A stretch of DNA of 38,957 nt from 2-01-FULL-33-17 sp964401705 (GTDB taxonomy: Bacteria > Patescibacteriota > Minisyncoccia > Phycocordibacterales > UBA9973). The stretch lies in assembly GCA_964401705.1 (NCBI GenBank), contig CAYNZJ010000003.1:1-38957 (forward strand), given 5' to 3'. Numbering within the stretch: position 1 is the stretch's first letter; each line of letters opens with the position of its first letter. Below are positions 1 through 6,521 of the stretch, in pieces. The notes beneath the pieces were generated by a model. It saw nothing but the letters and a program-made list of their open reading frames with translations. It did no database searches and had not been told where the DNA came from. A program made the position numbers and the translations under genes.

Positions 1-48
1 TCTGCGCATCAATTAACACCGCAACCCGTTGAGCTTTATGTGATATAA
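1..48 (+). CDS. C-terminal tail of an unidentified gene (partial)
   Basis: Reading frame 1 is open from the window edge and stops at TAA at 46-48, giving 15 residues that end in QLTPQPVELYVI. The composition looks like real coding sequence, but the piece is too short to identify. It ends 8 bases before the first inverted repeat of the GIY-YIG element. The call rests only on the open frame, so confidence is low. Confidence 0.35.
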   Translation, partial: SAHQLTPQPVELYVI

Positions 49-56
49 CTGCCATG

Positions 57-330
57 CCGTTAGAGATAGGAAGCGCCTAATCTATTTTTTAGATAACGCT
101 TGCCCATTCCCGATTTTAAATAGAGTTCTCTCGACTTAGATAACTCTTCTGATAAACATGCTTCGTAATAAATGATTTCAAATGGGCCACGTCCTTTGGT
201 ATAAGTAGATTTACCAGTATTGTGTTGAACAAGACGCTTCCGAAGATCCTTAGTGGATCCTGTGTAAAGTTTACCATCTTTTTTACTTTTTAGTATGTAT
301 GTATAGTAAAACATAATAATCTCTAACGGG
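57..330 (-). mobile_element. GIY-YIG gene bounded by inverted repeats
   Basis: An 11-bp perfect inverted repeat, CCGTTAGAGAT at 57-67 and its complement at 319-329 (extended by one G at 330), closely brackets a small GIY-YIG nuclease gene. The left repeat overlaps the stop codon and the right one lies 4 bases before the ATG. The same core, CCCGTTAGAG, forms the inverted repeat in the pnp leader (1151-1269). The bounded structure suggests a small mobile or formerly mobile unit. No target-site duplication was identified, so mobility is inference. Confidence 0.45.
60..314 (-). CDS. GIY-YIG domain endonuclease-like protein (YhbQ/UPF0213-like)
   Basis: This 84-residue protein is a stand-alone GIY-YIG catalytic domain, a fold that cuts DNA. 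The signature reads YTY near residue 4 and YTG near residue 17 in place of GIY and YIG. It is followed by the conserved arginine in DLRKRL and the glutamate in SRELYLKSG. The ATG at 314 was chosen because the family normally begins just before the first signature; an upstream ATG at 392 would add 26 hydrophobic residues without precedent. A TACAAT-like -10 box lies at 345-350 (minus strand). Such single-domain nucleases are common in Patescibacteria, but their role is not settled. Flanking inverted repeats are described separately. Confidence 0.8.
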   Translation of the reverse strand: MFYYTYILKSKKDGKLYTGSTKDLRKRLVQHNTGKSTYTKGRGPFEIIYYEACLSEELSKSRELYLKSGMGKRYLKNRLGASYL

Positions 331-383
331 AGCCATATAAATGTATTGTAACATAAATATTTAATCAAAATAACAATATTTGC

Positions 384-407
384 CAATACCATATATTTAT
401 GGTATTG
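384..407 (+). terminator. hairpin with T-rich tail
   Basis: The arms CAATACCATA (384-393) and TATGGTATTG (398-407) form a perfect 10-bp stem with a 4-base loop, followed by TTTTGTTAATT. It could be the terminator of the gene that ends at 48, in which case the GIY-YIG element sits between that gene and its terminator. It could also be a leader hairpin for the gene at 431. Confidence 0.45.
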
Positions 408-430
408 TTTTGTTAATTAAAAAAGAAAAA

Positions 431-946
431 ATGAGCAACACAATTAAACAAAAAACAGTTATGGAGATAGACAATTATGTTGTCTTATCTATGTTAAGAA
501 AAATGGGTATAGATATTACAATTGAAGATCTATCCCAAAGGTCTACTTTTAAAATAAAAGAAGAAGTTGAAAAAGCTCTTCGAATTGATGAGCCAGAAAG
601 ATTTTATGGCTTGGAGAGTATATCAATTTTTTTAAATAGAAGAGCTTTTAATAATTTTAATGTACTTTATTGTAAGGTAGAGTTTTATTATAAGGATATA
701 AAAATTGATTATTTTGAAGATTTTTTAAATAAAATTCGTACACCAATTTCAGTTGTTTTTGCTGGGATATCACCAAGAATTGTTAATCGATTAATATCTT
801 GGATGGGAGGCAAAGATGCCGGTATTCATGATTTTATAGAATCAATTGGTTCTGTAGAAAAATTACCCATGATTAGGGGTATTGGTGAAAAAATTGCAAT
901 CCCACAAATCAAACAAAGATTAGCCGAGTGGGGATATGTAAAATAA
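431..946 (+). CDS. hypothetical protein with a C-terminal helix-hairpin-helix-like segment
   Basis: This 171-residue protein has no family I can name. It is soluble and mixed in charge. Near the C-terminus the segment LPMIRGIGEKIAIPQIKQRL resembles a helix-hairpin-helix (hydrophobic, G-I-G, hydrophobic), which often contacts DNA non-specifically. The ATG at 431 was chosen over 380 because the earlier start lies inside the hairpin at 384-407 and would add a low-complexity leader. The gene stands alone and ends at a strong terminator. A nucleic-acid role is only suggested by the hairpin-like motif. Confidence 0.6.
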   Translation: MSNTIKQKTVMEIDNYVVLSMLRKMGIDITIEDLSQRSTFKIKEEVEKALRIDEPERFYGLESISIFLNRRAFNNFNVLYCKVEFYYKDIKIDYFEDFLNKIRTPISVVFAGISPRIVNRLISWMGGKDAGIHDFIESIGSVEKLPMIRGIGEKIAIPQIKQRLAEWGYVK

Positions 947-969
947 AAAATAATTCGTATCTGACATAT

Positions 970-1007
970 ATGGAAGTTGATAATTTAAATCAACTTCCAT
1001 TTTTTTA
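970..1007 (+). terminator. rho-independent terminator
   Basis: A perfect 11-bp stem TGGAAGTTGAT (971-981) / ATCAACTTCCA (989-999) with a 7-base loop is followed by a run of T. It ends the hypothetical gene at 431-946 and insulates the pnp promoter. Confidence 0.85.
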
Positions 1008-1036
1008 TTGCATTTACCACTCGTATTTTTTATGGT
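1008..1036 (+). promoter_or_regulatory. candidate pnp promoter
   Basis: TTGCAT (1008-1013) and TATGGT (1031-1036) are separated by 17 bases, immediately after the preceding terminator. Transcription from here would give a pnp leader of about 225 bases that contains the inverted repeat at 1151-1269. The 947-1267 gap holds the terminator, this promoter and the leader, and no gene. Confidence 0.5.
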
Positions 1037-1150
1037 AGAGTACCAATATATTAGTAACGCGGTCTTTTGATAGGTAGTAGTGAAATTGAGATATATGTCT
1101 CATTGTTTCAATACTAAAATCAGAAGATCGAACTAGTATAAAAGAACATG

Positions 1151-1269
1151 ATCCCGTTAGAGGCCGCGGTCACGGTATTCACAAGCGGGAAATGTAAAAT
1201 GAAATTATAAAATTAATTAGGTGAAGTTGTTTTCTATGTAAGTAGATCGCGACCTGCCTCTAACGGGAT
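1151..1269 (+). promoter_or_regulatory. pnp leader with a 14-bp inverted repeat covering the start codon
   Basis: ATCCCGTTAGAGGC (1151-1164) is exactly complementary to 1256-1269, and GGTC/GACC can extend the stem after a small bulge. The right arm includes the first two bases of the pnp ATG (1268-1270). The left arm TCCCG can alternatively pair with CGGGA at 1186-1190. This gives two mutually exclusive folds, one of which frees the start codon. PNPase is known to control its own mRNA through leader processing in Escherichia coli; whether that happens here is inference. The arm sequence matches the repeats around the GIY-YIG gene at 57-330. Confidence 0.6.
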
Positions 1270-3403
1270 GAATGAGAGAAATTATACGCTCAATATTGGC
1301 GGACGAGAATTCGTAGCCAAGTTTAGTGATTTAGCAATGCAAGCCGGCGGTAGTGTTATGCTAACTTGTGATGGGACTGTGGTACTAGCAACAGCATGTA
1401 TTAGTAAAAGTGATAAAGGTAACCCTGGATTTTTTAACTTAACTGTTGAATATGTCGAGCGTCATTATGCTGCCGGTAGAATCTTGGGCGGACAATGGAA
1501 TAAACGTGAAGGAAGACCATCTGACCAAGCTGTACTTGCATCACGCGTAATTGATAGAACTATTCGTCCACTTTTTGCGCACCATATTAAAAATGCAGTT
1601 CAGGTAATCGTAACTGTAATTGCTGTTGGTAAAATGGATCCAAAGATTCTTGGAGTTAATGCTGCTAGTTTAGCATTAGGTGTTTCACCAATTCCTTTTG
1701 GTGGTCCAGTTGGGGCAGTTTCAATAACAGTACCGAAGAACGAAACTGAATTAAAAATAAATAATTATTTACCTACAGTTAGCGAAGCCACAAATGATCT
1801 TGATTTAGTTGTGTGTGGTAAAGATGGTAAAGTCTGTATGATCGAAGCCCTTGCATTTGAATATACTAATGATCGTCTTGGAGAGGCACTGGACATGGCA
1901 GTAAATGAAATTACAAAACTTGAAAATTGGCAAAAAGAAATAATTACAAAAGAAGGTTGTGAAAAATTAGAATTTACAAAACCAGAAATTCCTGCCGAAC
2001 TTTTAGGATTGTTCGATCAAAAAGTATTACCAATTCTTAAAGGTGAACTTTTTGGAAATAAAAGTAAAGCCGTCATTGCTGAAGCTGAAAGTATCTTAGA
2101 TGAAATAGTTACCGAAAAATATCCAGAAGACAATAACGCTCGGAATGCAATTTGGGATCACATGCACCATGTGCTCGACGAGCTGTTTCACGATGGAGCA
2201 ACCAAAGAAAACAAGCGTGCTGATTTGCGTGCATTTAACGAAGTCCGTCCGCTCTTCGCCAAAGCCGGTGGTGTGTCAGATATGTTACACGGCACAGGAA
2301 TATTTTATCGTGGAGAGACTCATGTCCTATCTGTGCTTACACTAGATGGTCCAAATACACGTCAAGAAGTTGAAGGTATTGAAGCTAGCGGTAAAAAGCG
2401 TTTTATTCATCACTATAATTTCCCTCCATATTCTGTTGGTGAAACAGGACGACTAGGCGGAATGAATCGCCGTGAAATGGGTCATGGATTTTTAGCGGAA
2501 AAGGCGTTAGTTCCTGTTATTCCAGATTATACTACATTCCCTTATACTATTCGAGTTGTATCTGAATCAACATCGTCTAATGGTTCCACATCTCAAGCCA
2601 GTATTTGTGCTGCCACAATTGCCATGATGGATGGTGGTGTTCCTATTAAATCTCCGGTTGCCGGGATTGCTATGGGATTAATGGAAGATCCAAAAGATGA
2701 AAACAATTATAAAATCCTAACCGACATCCAAGGCCCGGAAGACCATTATGGTGATATGGATTTCAAAGTTGCAGGAACAAGTCGTGGTGTGACTGCGATA
2801 CAGCTGGATATTAAATTATCTGGTGTATCAGTTAAAATTTTAAAAGAAGCATTAATAGATGCAGAAAATGCTCGTAAACATATTTTAGAAACTATCACAA
2901 AAGAAATTTCTACACCAAGAGAAAATCTTTCACCTTCGGCTCCACGAATTGAAATTACAAAAGTTGCGGTAGATCAAATCGGGATGGTAATTGGTCCGGG
3001 GGGTAAGATGGTAAATTCTATCCGTGATGCAACAGGAGCAGACATAAGTATTGAAGATGATGGAACAGTTATTATAACTGGACGAAACGATGGCCCAGCT
3101 CGTGCTAAAAAAATGATTGATGATTTAACACGTGTTTATAAAGTTGGTGATATTATTGCTGAAGTTGAAGTAACAAGAATTGCTGACTTTGGGGCATTTG
3201 TAAAAATATCAGACAATAGTGAAGCACTAGTTCATATTTCTGAAATTGCACCGTTTCGAGTTGAAAAGGTTGATAGCTTGTTAAAAGTCGGAATGAAATT
3301 CCCAGTGCAAGTTATTAAAGTTGAAGAAGGAAAAATTGGAGTATCCATCAAAGCTCTTAATCCTGATATGTTTCCAAAACCAGTAGTTACTCCTAAAGTG
3401 TAA
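1268..3403 (+). CDS. pnp: polyribonucleotide nucleotidyltransferase (PNPase)
   Basis: The 711-residue length and domain order match PNPase, the phosphate-dependent 3'-5' exoribonuclease of mRNA decay. The first RNase PH domain covers about 10-145, an all-alpha linker about 240-320 and the second RNase PH domain about 325-545. A KH domain (about 550-615) has its loop GPGGK at 576-580. An S1 domain starts near 626 with VGDIIAEVEV. The catalytic segment EDHYGDMDFK contains D492, D498 and K500, equivalent to the metal- and phosphate-binding residues of the family. No Shine-Dalgarno sequence precedes the ATG, which lies in the arm of a leader hairpin. The usual neighbour rpsO is absent. The gene is intact and ends at a strong terminator. 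Confidence 0.97.
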   Translation: MNERNYTLNIGGREFVAKFSDLAMQAGGSVMLTCDGTVVLATACISKSDKGNPGFFNLTVEYVERHYAAGRILGGQWNKREGRPSDQAVLASRVIDRTIRPLFAHHIKNAVQVIVTVIAVGKMDPKILGVNAASLALGVSPIPFGGPVGAVSITVPKNETELKINNYLPTVSEATNDLDLVVCGKDGKVCMIEALAFEYTNDRLGEALDMAVNEITKLENWQKEIITKEGCEKLEFTKPEIPAELLGLFDQKVLPILKGELFGNKSKAVIAEAESILDEIVTEKYPEDNNARNAIWDHMHHVLDELFHDGATKENKRADLRAFNEVRPLFAKAGGVSDMLHGTGIFYRGETHVLSVLTLDGPNTRQEVEGIEASGKKRFIHHYNFPPYSVGETGRLGGMNRREMGHGFLAEKALVPVIPDYTTFPYTIRVVSESTSSNGSTSQASICAATIAMMDGGVPIKSPVAGIAMGLMEDPKDENNYKILTDIQGPEDHYGDMDFKVAGTSRGVTAIQLDIKLSGVSVKILKEALIDAENARKHILETITKEISTPRENLSPSAPRIEITKVAVDQIGMVIGPGGKMVNSIRDATGADISIEDDGTVIITGRNDGPARAKKMIDDLTRVYKVGDIIAEVEVTRIADFGAFVKISDNSEALVHISEIAPFRVEKVDSLLKVGMKFPVQVIKVEEGKIGVSIKALNPDMFPKPVVTPKV

Positions 3404-3414
3404 TTACATAAATC

Positions 3415-3466
3415 AAGAAAAACCAAAGTTAATTTTTTTAAAAATCATCTTTGGTTTTTCTTTTTT
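3415..3466 (+). terminator. pnp terminator
   Basis: AAGAAAAACCAAAG (3415-3428) pairs perfectly over 14 bp with 3449-3462 and is followed by more T residues. It lies just after the pnp stop codon. Confidence 0.85.
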
Positions 3467-3475
3467 GTTTTTAAT

Positions 3476-3515
3476 CCCCTCTACCTTAATAAGGAGAGGG
3501 GGCAAGGGGAGAGGT
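3476..3515. repeat. C/T-rich palindromic repeat, copy 1
   Basis: An imperfect palindrome (CCCCTCTACCTTA / TAAGGAGAGGGG) is followed by CAAGGGGAGAGGT. A diverged relative with the same layout, a palindrome plus a GGGAGAG tail, lies at 31571-31611. This type of intergenic element resembles REP sequences of many bacteria. Confidence 0.5.
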
Positions 3516-3527
3516 CTGTGATTTAAA

Positions 3528-3566
3528 AGAAGTCCGACCTCACGTCGCATGAGAGGTCGGACTTCT
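3528..3566. repeat. perfect 14-bp hairpin (AGTCCGACCTC type)
   Basis: AGAAGTCCGACCTC (3528-3541) and its exact complement (3553-3566) surround an 11-base loop, ACGTCGCATGA. The stem is far more GC-rich than its surroundings and sits right behind copy 1 of the C/T-rich repeat. It is followed by AAGATTTTTGTTTT, so it might also terminate transcription, but pnp already has a terminator. It looks like a REP-type palindrome of another family. Confidence 0.6.
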
Positions 3567-3659
3567 AAGATTTTTGTTTTCCAAAATGAGAAGTGTAGCT
3601 ATTAGAATAGCCGGGGTGCTTTTTTATTACTGTTACGATTTTTGTAGTATAATAATTAC

Positions 3660-4511
3660 ATGCCAGAAGAATTAAAAGAAGAAAAAAAAGAAGAACCTAA
3701 ACCAAAAGTTCAAGGTGCAATATTGCATTCATTCCCAAAAGATCAAAAACAAGTTTCTGGAGAGGTTGTTAATGATAGTGATATTCCTTCTGAAGAAGCA
3801 ATAATGTTAGCTGATATTCAAACTGTTTCTAATAAAAAAAGACAGATTAGTTTTTTTAGAAATATAACGATTTTTGTATTGCTAGTTGCAGTAGTGATTT
3901 TTCTTTTCCCTAGATTTTTTTCAAATGTACAAAATAATAATGAACTAGAAATAATAAATAATGTAAAAAAAGATAAAATTAATTTTGATATTAAATATAC
4001 ATTAGAAATTCCCAATAAAGATGATTTAGAAAAATTTAGAACTCAAAATTTTAAATCAGAATCAGACATTGCATTATTTGTAATAGAAAAAGATAAAAAA
4101 GTTTTAAAGTTTAATGAACTTTCTCCTTTGGTTAATATAAGATTTATTAATGGGGTCAATGCTGTAACTTCTGGAGAATATTTTTATGGAATTTACACTA
4201 AAGAAAATAAATCTTATCCGTTTTTTATTCTATCGGTAACTGATCGTGACCAATCAGAAGTTGTTTTACAAAATATTGAACGTACCATGTATAATGATTT
4301 AGGTGTATTATTGCAAATTGAAAATGACACAGAAAATGAAACTAGAAAATTTGAAAACTTTAACAGTATCATAAACCCAGTTCGAGAATTAAAAAACAAA
4401 CAACAAAAAACTATATTAGTTTATGGTTATGCCAATGATGAATTTGTTGTATTTACGGGTTCTCAAGAAACTTTTAATGCTATCAAACAAAGGATTTTAA
4501 ATGGTTATTAG
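3660..4511 (+). CDS. single-pass membrane protein of unknown function
   Basis: This 283-residue protein has an acidic, lysine-rich cytoplasmic head (1-60), one membrane helix (about 66-84, ITIFVLLVAVVIFLF) and an external domain of about 200 residues with alternating beta-type sequence and no cysteines. I recognise no catalytic motif. Signal-anchor proteins of this layout are frequent in Patescibacteria. TATAAT at 3648-3653 lies only 6 bases before the ATG, so the transcript is probably leaderless. It is followed 30 bases later by the DksA-like gene, which has its own -10 box. It stops at TAG. Confidence 0.7.
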   Translation: MPEELKEEKKEEPKPKVQGAILHSFPKDQKQVSGEVVNDSDIPSEEAIMLADIQTVSNKKRQISFFRNITIFVLLVAVVIFLFPRFFSNVQNNNELEIINNVKKDKINFDIKYTLEIPNKDDLEKFRTQNFKSESDIALFVIEKDKKVLKFNELSPLVNIRFINGVNAVTSGEYFYGIYTKENKSYPFFILSVTDRDQSEVVLQNIERTMYNDLGVLLQIENDTENETRKFENFNSIINPVRELKNKQQKTILVYGYANDEFVVFTGSQETFNAIKQRILNGY

Positions 4512-4527
4512 TACAAAAATTTTATGA

Positions 4528-4533
4528 TATAAT
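4528..4533 (+). promoter_or_regulatory. -10 box of the DksA/TraR-like gene
   Basis: TATAAT lies 8 bases before the ATG at 4542, with TTATTA 17 bases upstream (4505-4510) as a weak -35. This placement predicts a leaderless transcript. Confidence 0.55.
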
Positions 4534-4541
4534 ATATTTAT

Positions 4542-4895
4542 ATGATAGATATACAATTATACAAAACTTTACTAGAGACAGAGAGAGACGAAATATTAAA
4601 TGACCTAAAAGGTTCAACTATTCAGGATCCTTTAACAGGAGAATTTAATACTGTTTCTGATACTAGTGAAACAGAATCAGATGATCTAGATTTAGATAAC
4701 CGTAATGAAGAATTTGAAACAGACAGTGCAATCAATGAAGTTATGTCTTCTAGATTAAAAGATGTGGAAGACGCATTAAAGAGAATAGAAGATGGAACAT
4801 ATGGGATATGTGTTGTATCTGGTCAACCAATAGAAGAAGAAAGATTAATGGCTGATCCAACAGCTAAGACATCTATATCTCATATAAATAATTAA
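4542..4895 (+). CDS. DksA/TraR-family protein with degenerate zinc finger
   Basis: This 117-residue protein has an acidic coiled-coil-like N-terminal part and a C-terminal segment, DGTYGICVVSGQPIEEERL, that matches the DksA/TraR C4-type finger. The family binds RNA polymerase through its secondary channel or acts as a small zinc protein. Canonical members carry CxxCG and a second CxxC. Here the positions read C90, S93, S111 and H114, so only one cysteine remains and zinc binding is doubtful. It is followed 9 bases later by comM and is probably co-transcribed with it. The family call rests on the GTYGIC and RLMADPTA motifs. Confidence 0.75.
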   Translation: MIDIQLYKTLLETERDEILNDLKGSTIQDPLTGEFNTVSDTSETESDDLDLDNRNEEFETDSAINEVMSSRLKDVEDALKRIEDGTYGICVVSGQPIEEERLMADPTAKTSISHINN

Positions 4896-4904
4896 TTTTA
4901 ATTT

Positions 4905-6461
4905 ATGAGTTTTGCAAAAGTATTATCTGCCCAAACGAGCCTGCTCGCTGGGCAGATTATTGCTGTAGAAGCGGATATTTCACGAGGGTTAAATAGTTTT
5001 TCTATTGTTGGACTAGGTGATAAAGCAGTAGATGAAGCCAAAGACCGCGTTGGTAGTGCACTTAAAAATAGTGGGTTTTCATCACCCAAACATCAAAATC
5101 AGAAAACCGTTGTTTCACTCTCACCAGCAAATATTAAAAAAGAAGGTGCATATTTTGATGTAGCTATTGCGTTGGCTTATTTATTAGCTTCAAATGAATT
5201 AATTGTTGATGAAACAATCCGGGTATTTGTTGGAGAATTAGCATTAGATGGGAGTGTTAAATCTGTTCCGGGGATTTTACCTATTGCTAAACAATGTGTA
5301 TTAAATGGAATTACCGAATTATATGTTCCTATGGATAATGTCAAAGAAGCTGCTCTTGTCCCCGGGATTATAATTTACGGATATAATAATTTACTTGAAT
5401 TAACAAGGCATTTAGATAAAACATTAGCTAAAACAGGTAATGGAGCTCATCCTAAATTATCAGTTGTTAGTGAAACAATAATTGAATATAAACAGCCAGA
5501 TGTAACAAATGATTTTTCTTTAGTCAAAGGTCAAGAATCAGCAAAACGAGGGCTTTTAATTGCGGCGGCTGGTGGGCATAATATTGCTATGTATGGTCCA
5601 CCTGGTACTGGTAAAACAATGCTGGCCAGAGCTTTTACTACACTTTTACCAGATTTAAATAAAGAAGAAGTTTTAGAAGTTACAGGGATTCATTCTTCTG
5701 TAAATAATTTAAATAATAGTTTGGTCACTCGTCCACCATTTCGAAGTCCGCATCATACAGCTAGTTATGTGTCTATTATTGGTGGTGGAGCAAATGTAAA
5801 ACCTGGGGAAATAACTTTGGCGCATTTAGGGGTTTTGTTTTTAGATGAGTTTCCAGAATTTGATAAAAAAGTTATAGAATCACTTCGTCAGCCACTAGAA
5901 GATAAAATAGTTACTGTGACTCGGGCCAAAGGTAGCGCTACTTTCCCATCGGATTTTATTTTAATTGCTGCAATGAACCCATGCCCATGCGGATATTATG
6001 GGACACGAGTTAAACAATGTATTTGTAATCCTCAAGATTTAGCTAGATATAATAAAAAAATTTCTGGTCCGATTATTGACCGGATAGATATGTGGGTACC
6101 GGTTGAAAGTGTTGATTATGAAAAGTTGGGGAATTCAGATAAAAAAGAATTAGAAAATCCAATTTTAAAACAAAAAATAATTAAAGCTCGGCAAAAAGCT
6201 AAAAATAGATTTAACCATGTTGGCGCACCTTATAATAATAATTCACAGCTTTCAGTTAAGGATTTAGATGTGTTGGCTCCATTAGCGCCCCATGTGCGCG
6301 AGCTTTTAAATACAAGTGCTAAAAAATTGGAATTATCTCCACGGGCATATCATCGAGTAATTCGCCTTGCTCGGACAATTGCGGATTTGGATGACTCTGA
6401 AACCATCGAAGCCAAGCATATTCTTGAAGCCCTGCAGTATAGACCAAAATTCGGAAAATAA
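4905..6461 (+). CDS. comM: YifB/ComM family Mg-chelatase-like AAA+ ATPase
   Basis: At 518 residues it has the standard length for YifB/ComM, a hexameric helicase that extends branch migration during natural transformation. The N-terminal ChlI-like domain covers about 20-165. The AAA+ core has Walker A GPPGTGKT at 231-238 and Walker B LFLDEF with D314 and E315. The family-specific cysteine stretch NPCPCGYYG follows, then the sensor/arginine region SGPIIDRID and the C-terminal Mg-chelatase domain (about 420-510). Its presence fits the known link between Patescibacteria and DNA uptake. A Lon-type role, once suggested by annotation names, has no protease domain here. The gene is intact and convergent with the next one. 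Confidence 0.93.
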   Translation: MSFAKVLSAQTSLLAGQIIAVEADISRGLNSFSIVGLGDKAVDEAKDRVGSALKNSGFSSPKHQNQKTVVSLSPANIKKEGAYFDVAIALAYLLASNELIVDETIRVFVGELALDGSVKSVPGILPIAKQCVLNGITELYVPMDNVKEAALVPGIIIYGYNNLLELTRHLDKTLAKTGNGAHPKLSVVSETIIEYKQPDVTNDFSLVKGQESAKRGLLIAAAGGHNIAMYGPPGTGKTMLARAFTTLLPDLNKEEVLEVTGIHSSVNNLNNSLVTRPPFRSPHHTASYVSIIGGGANVKPGEITLAHLGVLFLDEFPEFDKKVIESLRQPLEDKIVTVTRAKGSATFPSDFILIAAMNPCPCGYYGTRVKQCICNPQDLARYNKKISGPIIDRIDMWVPVESVDYEKLGNSDKKELENPILKQKIIKARQKAKNRFNHVGAPYNNNSQLSVKDLDVLAPLAPHVRELLNTSAKKLELSPRAYHRVIRLARTIADLDDSETIEAKHILEALQYRPKFGK

Positions 6462-6471
6462 ATTTTGAAAT

Positions 6472-6502
6472 AAAAAAGGCCGATGTGTAATACACACCGG
6501 CT
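6472..6502 (-). terminator. terminator of the 608-residue protein gene
   Basis: On the minus strand, GCCGGTGTGTA pairs with TACACATCGGC and is followed by CTTTTTT. The stem lies between two converging genes and may also stop comM transcripts less efficiently. Confidence 0.7.
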
Positions 6503-6521
6503 GGGCATAGCCCGTATAAGT

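Noticed and set aside
60..392. 110-residue version of the GIY-YIG protein
   Set aside because: The extra 26 residues come from the promoter and inverted-repeat region and precede the normal family start.
1268..3403. Possible frameshift or truncation in pnp
   Set aside because: All domains, including KH and S1, are in one frame at normal length.
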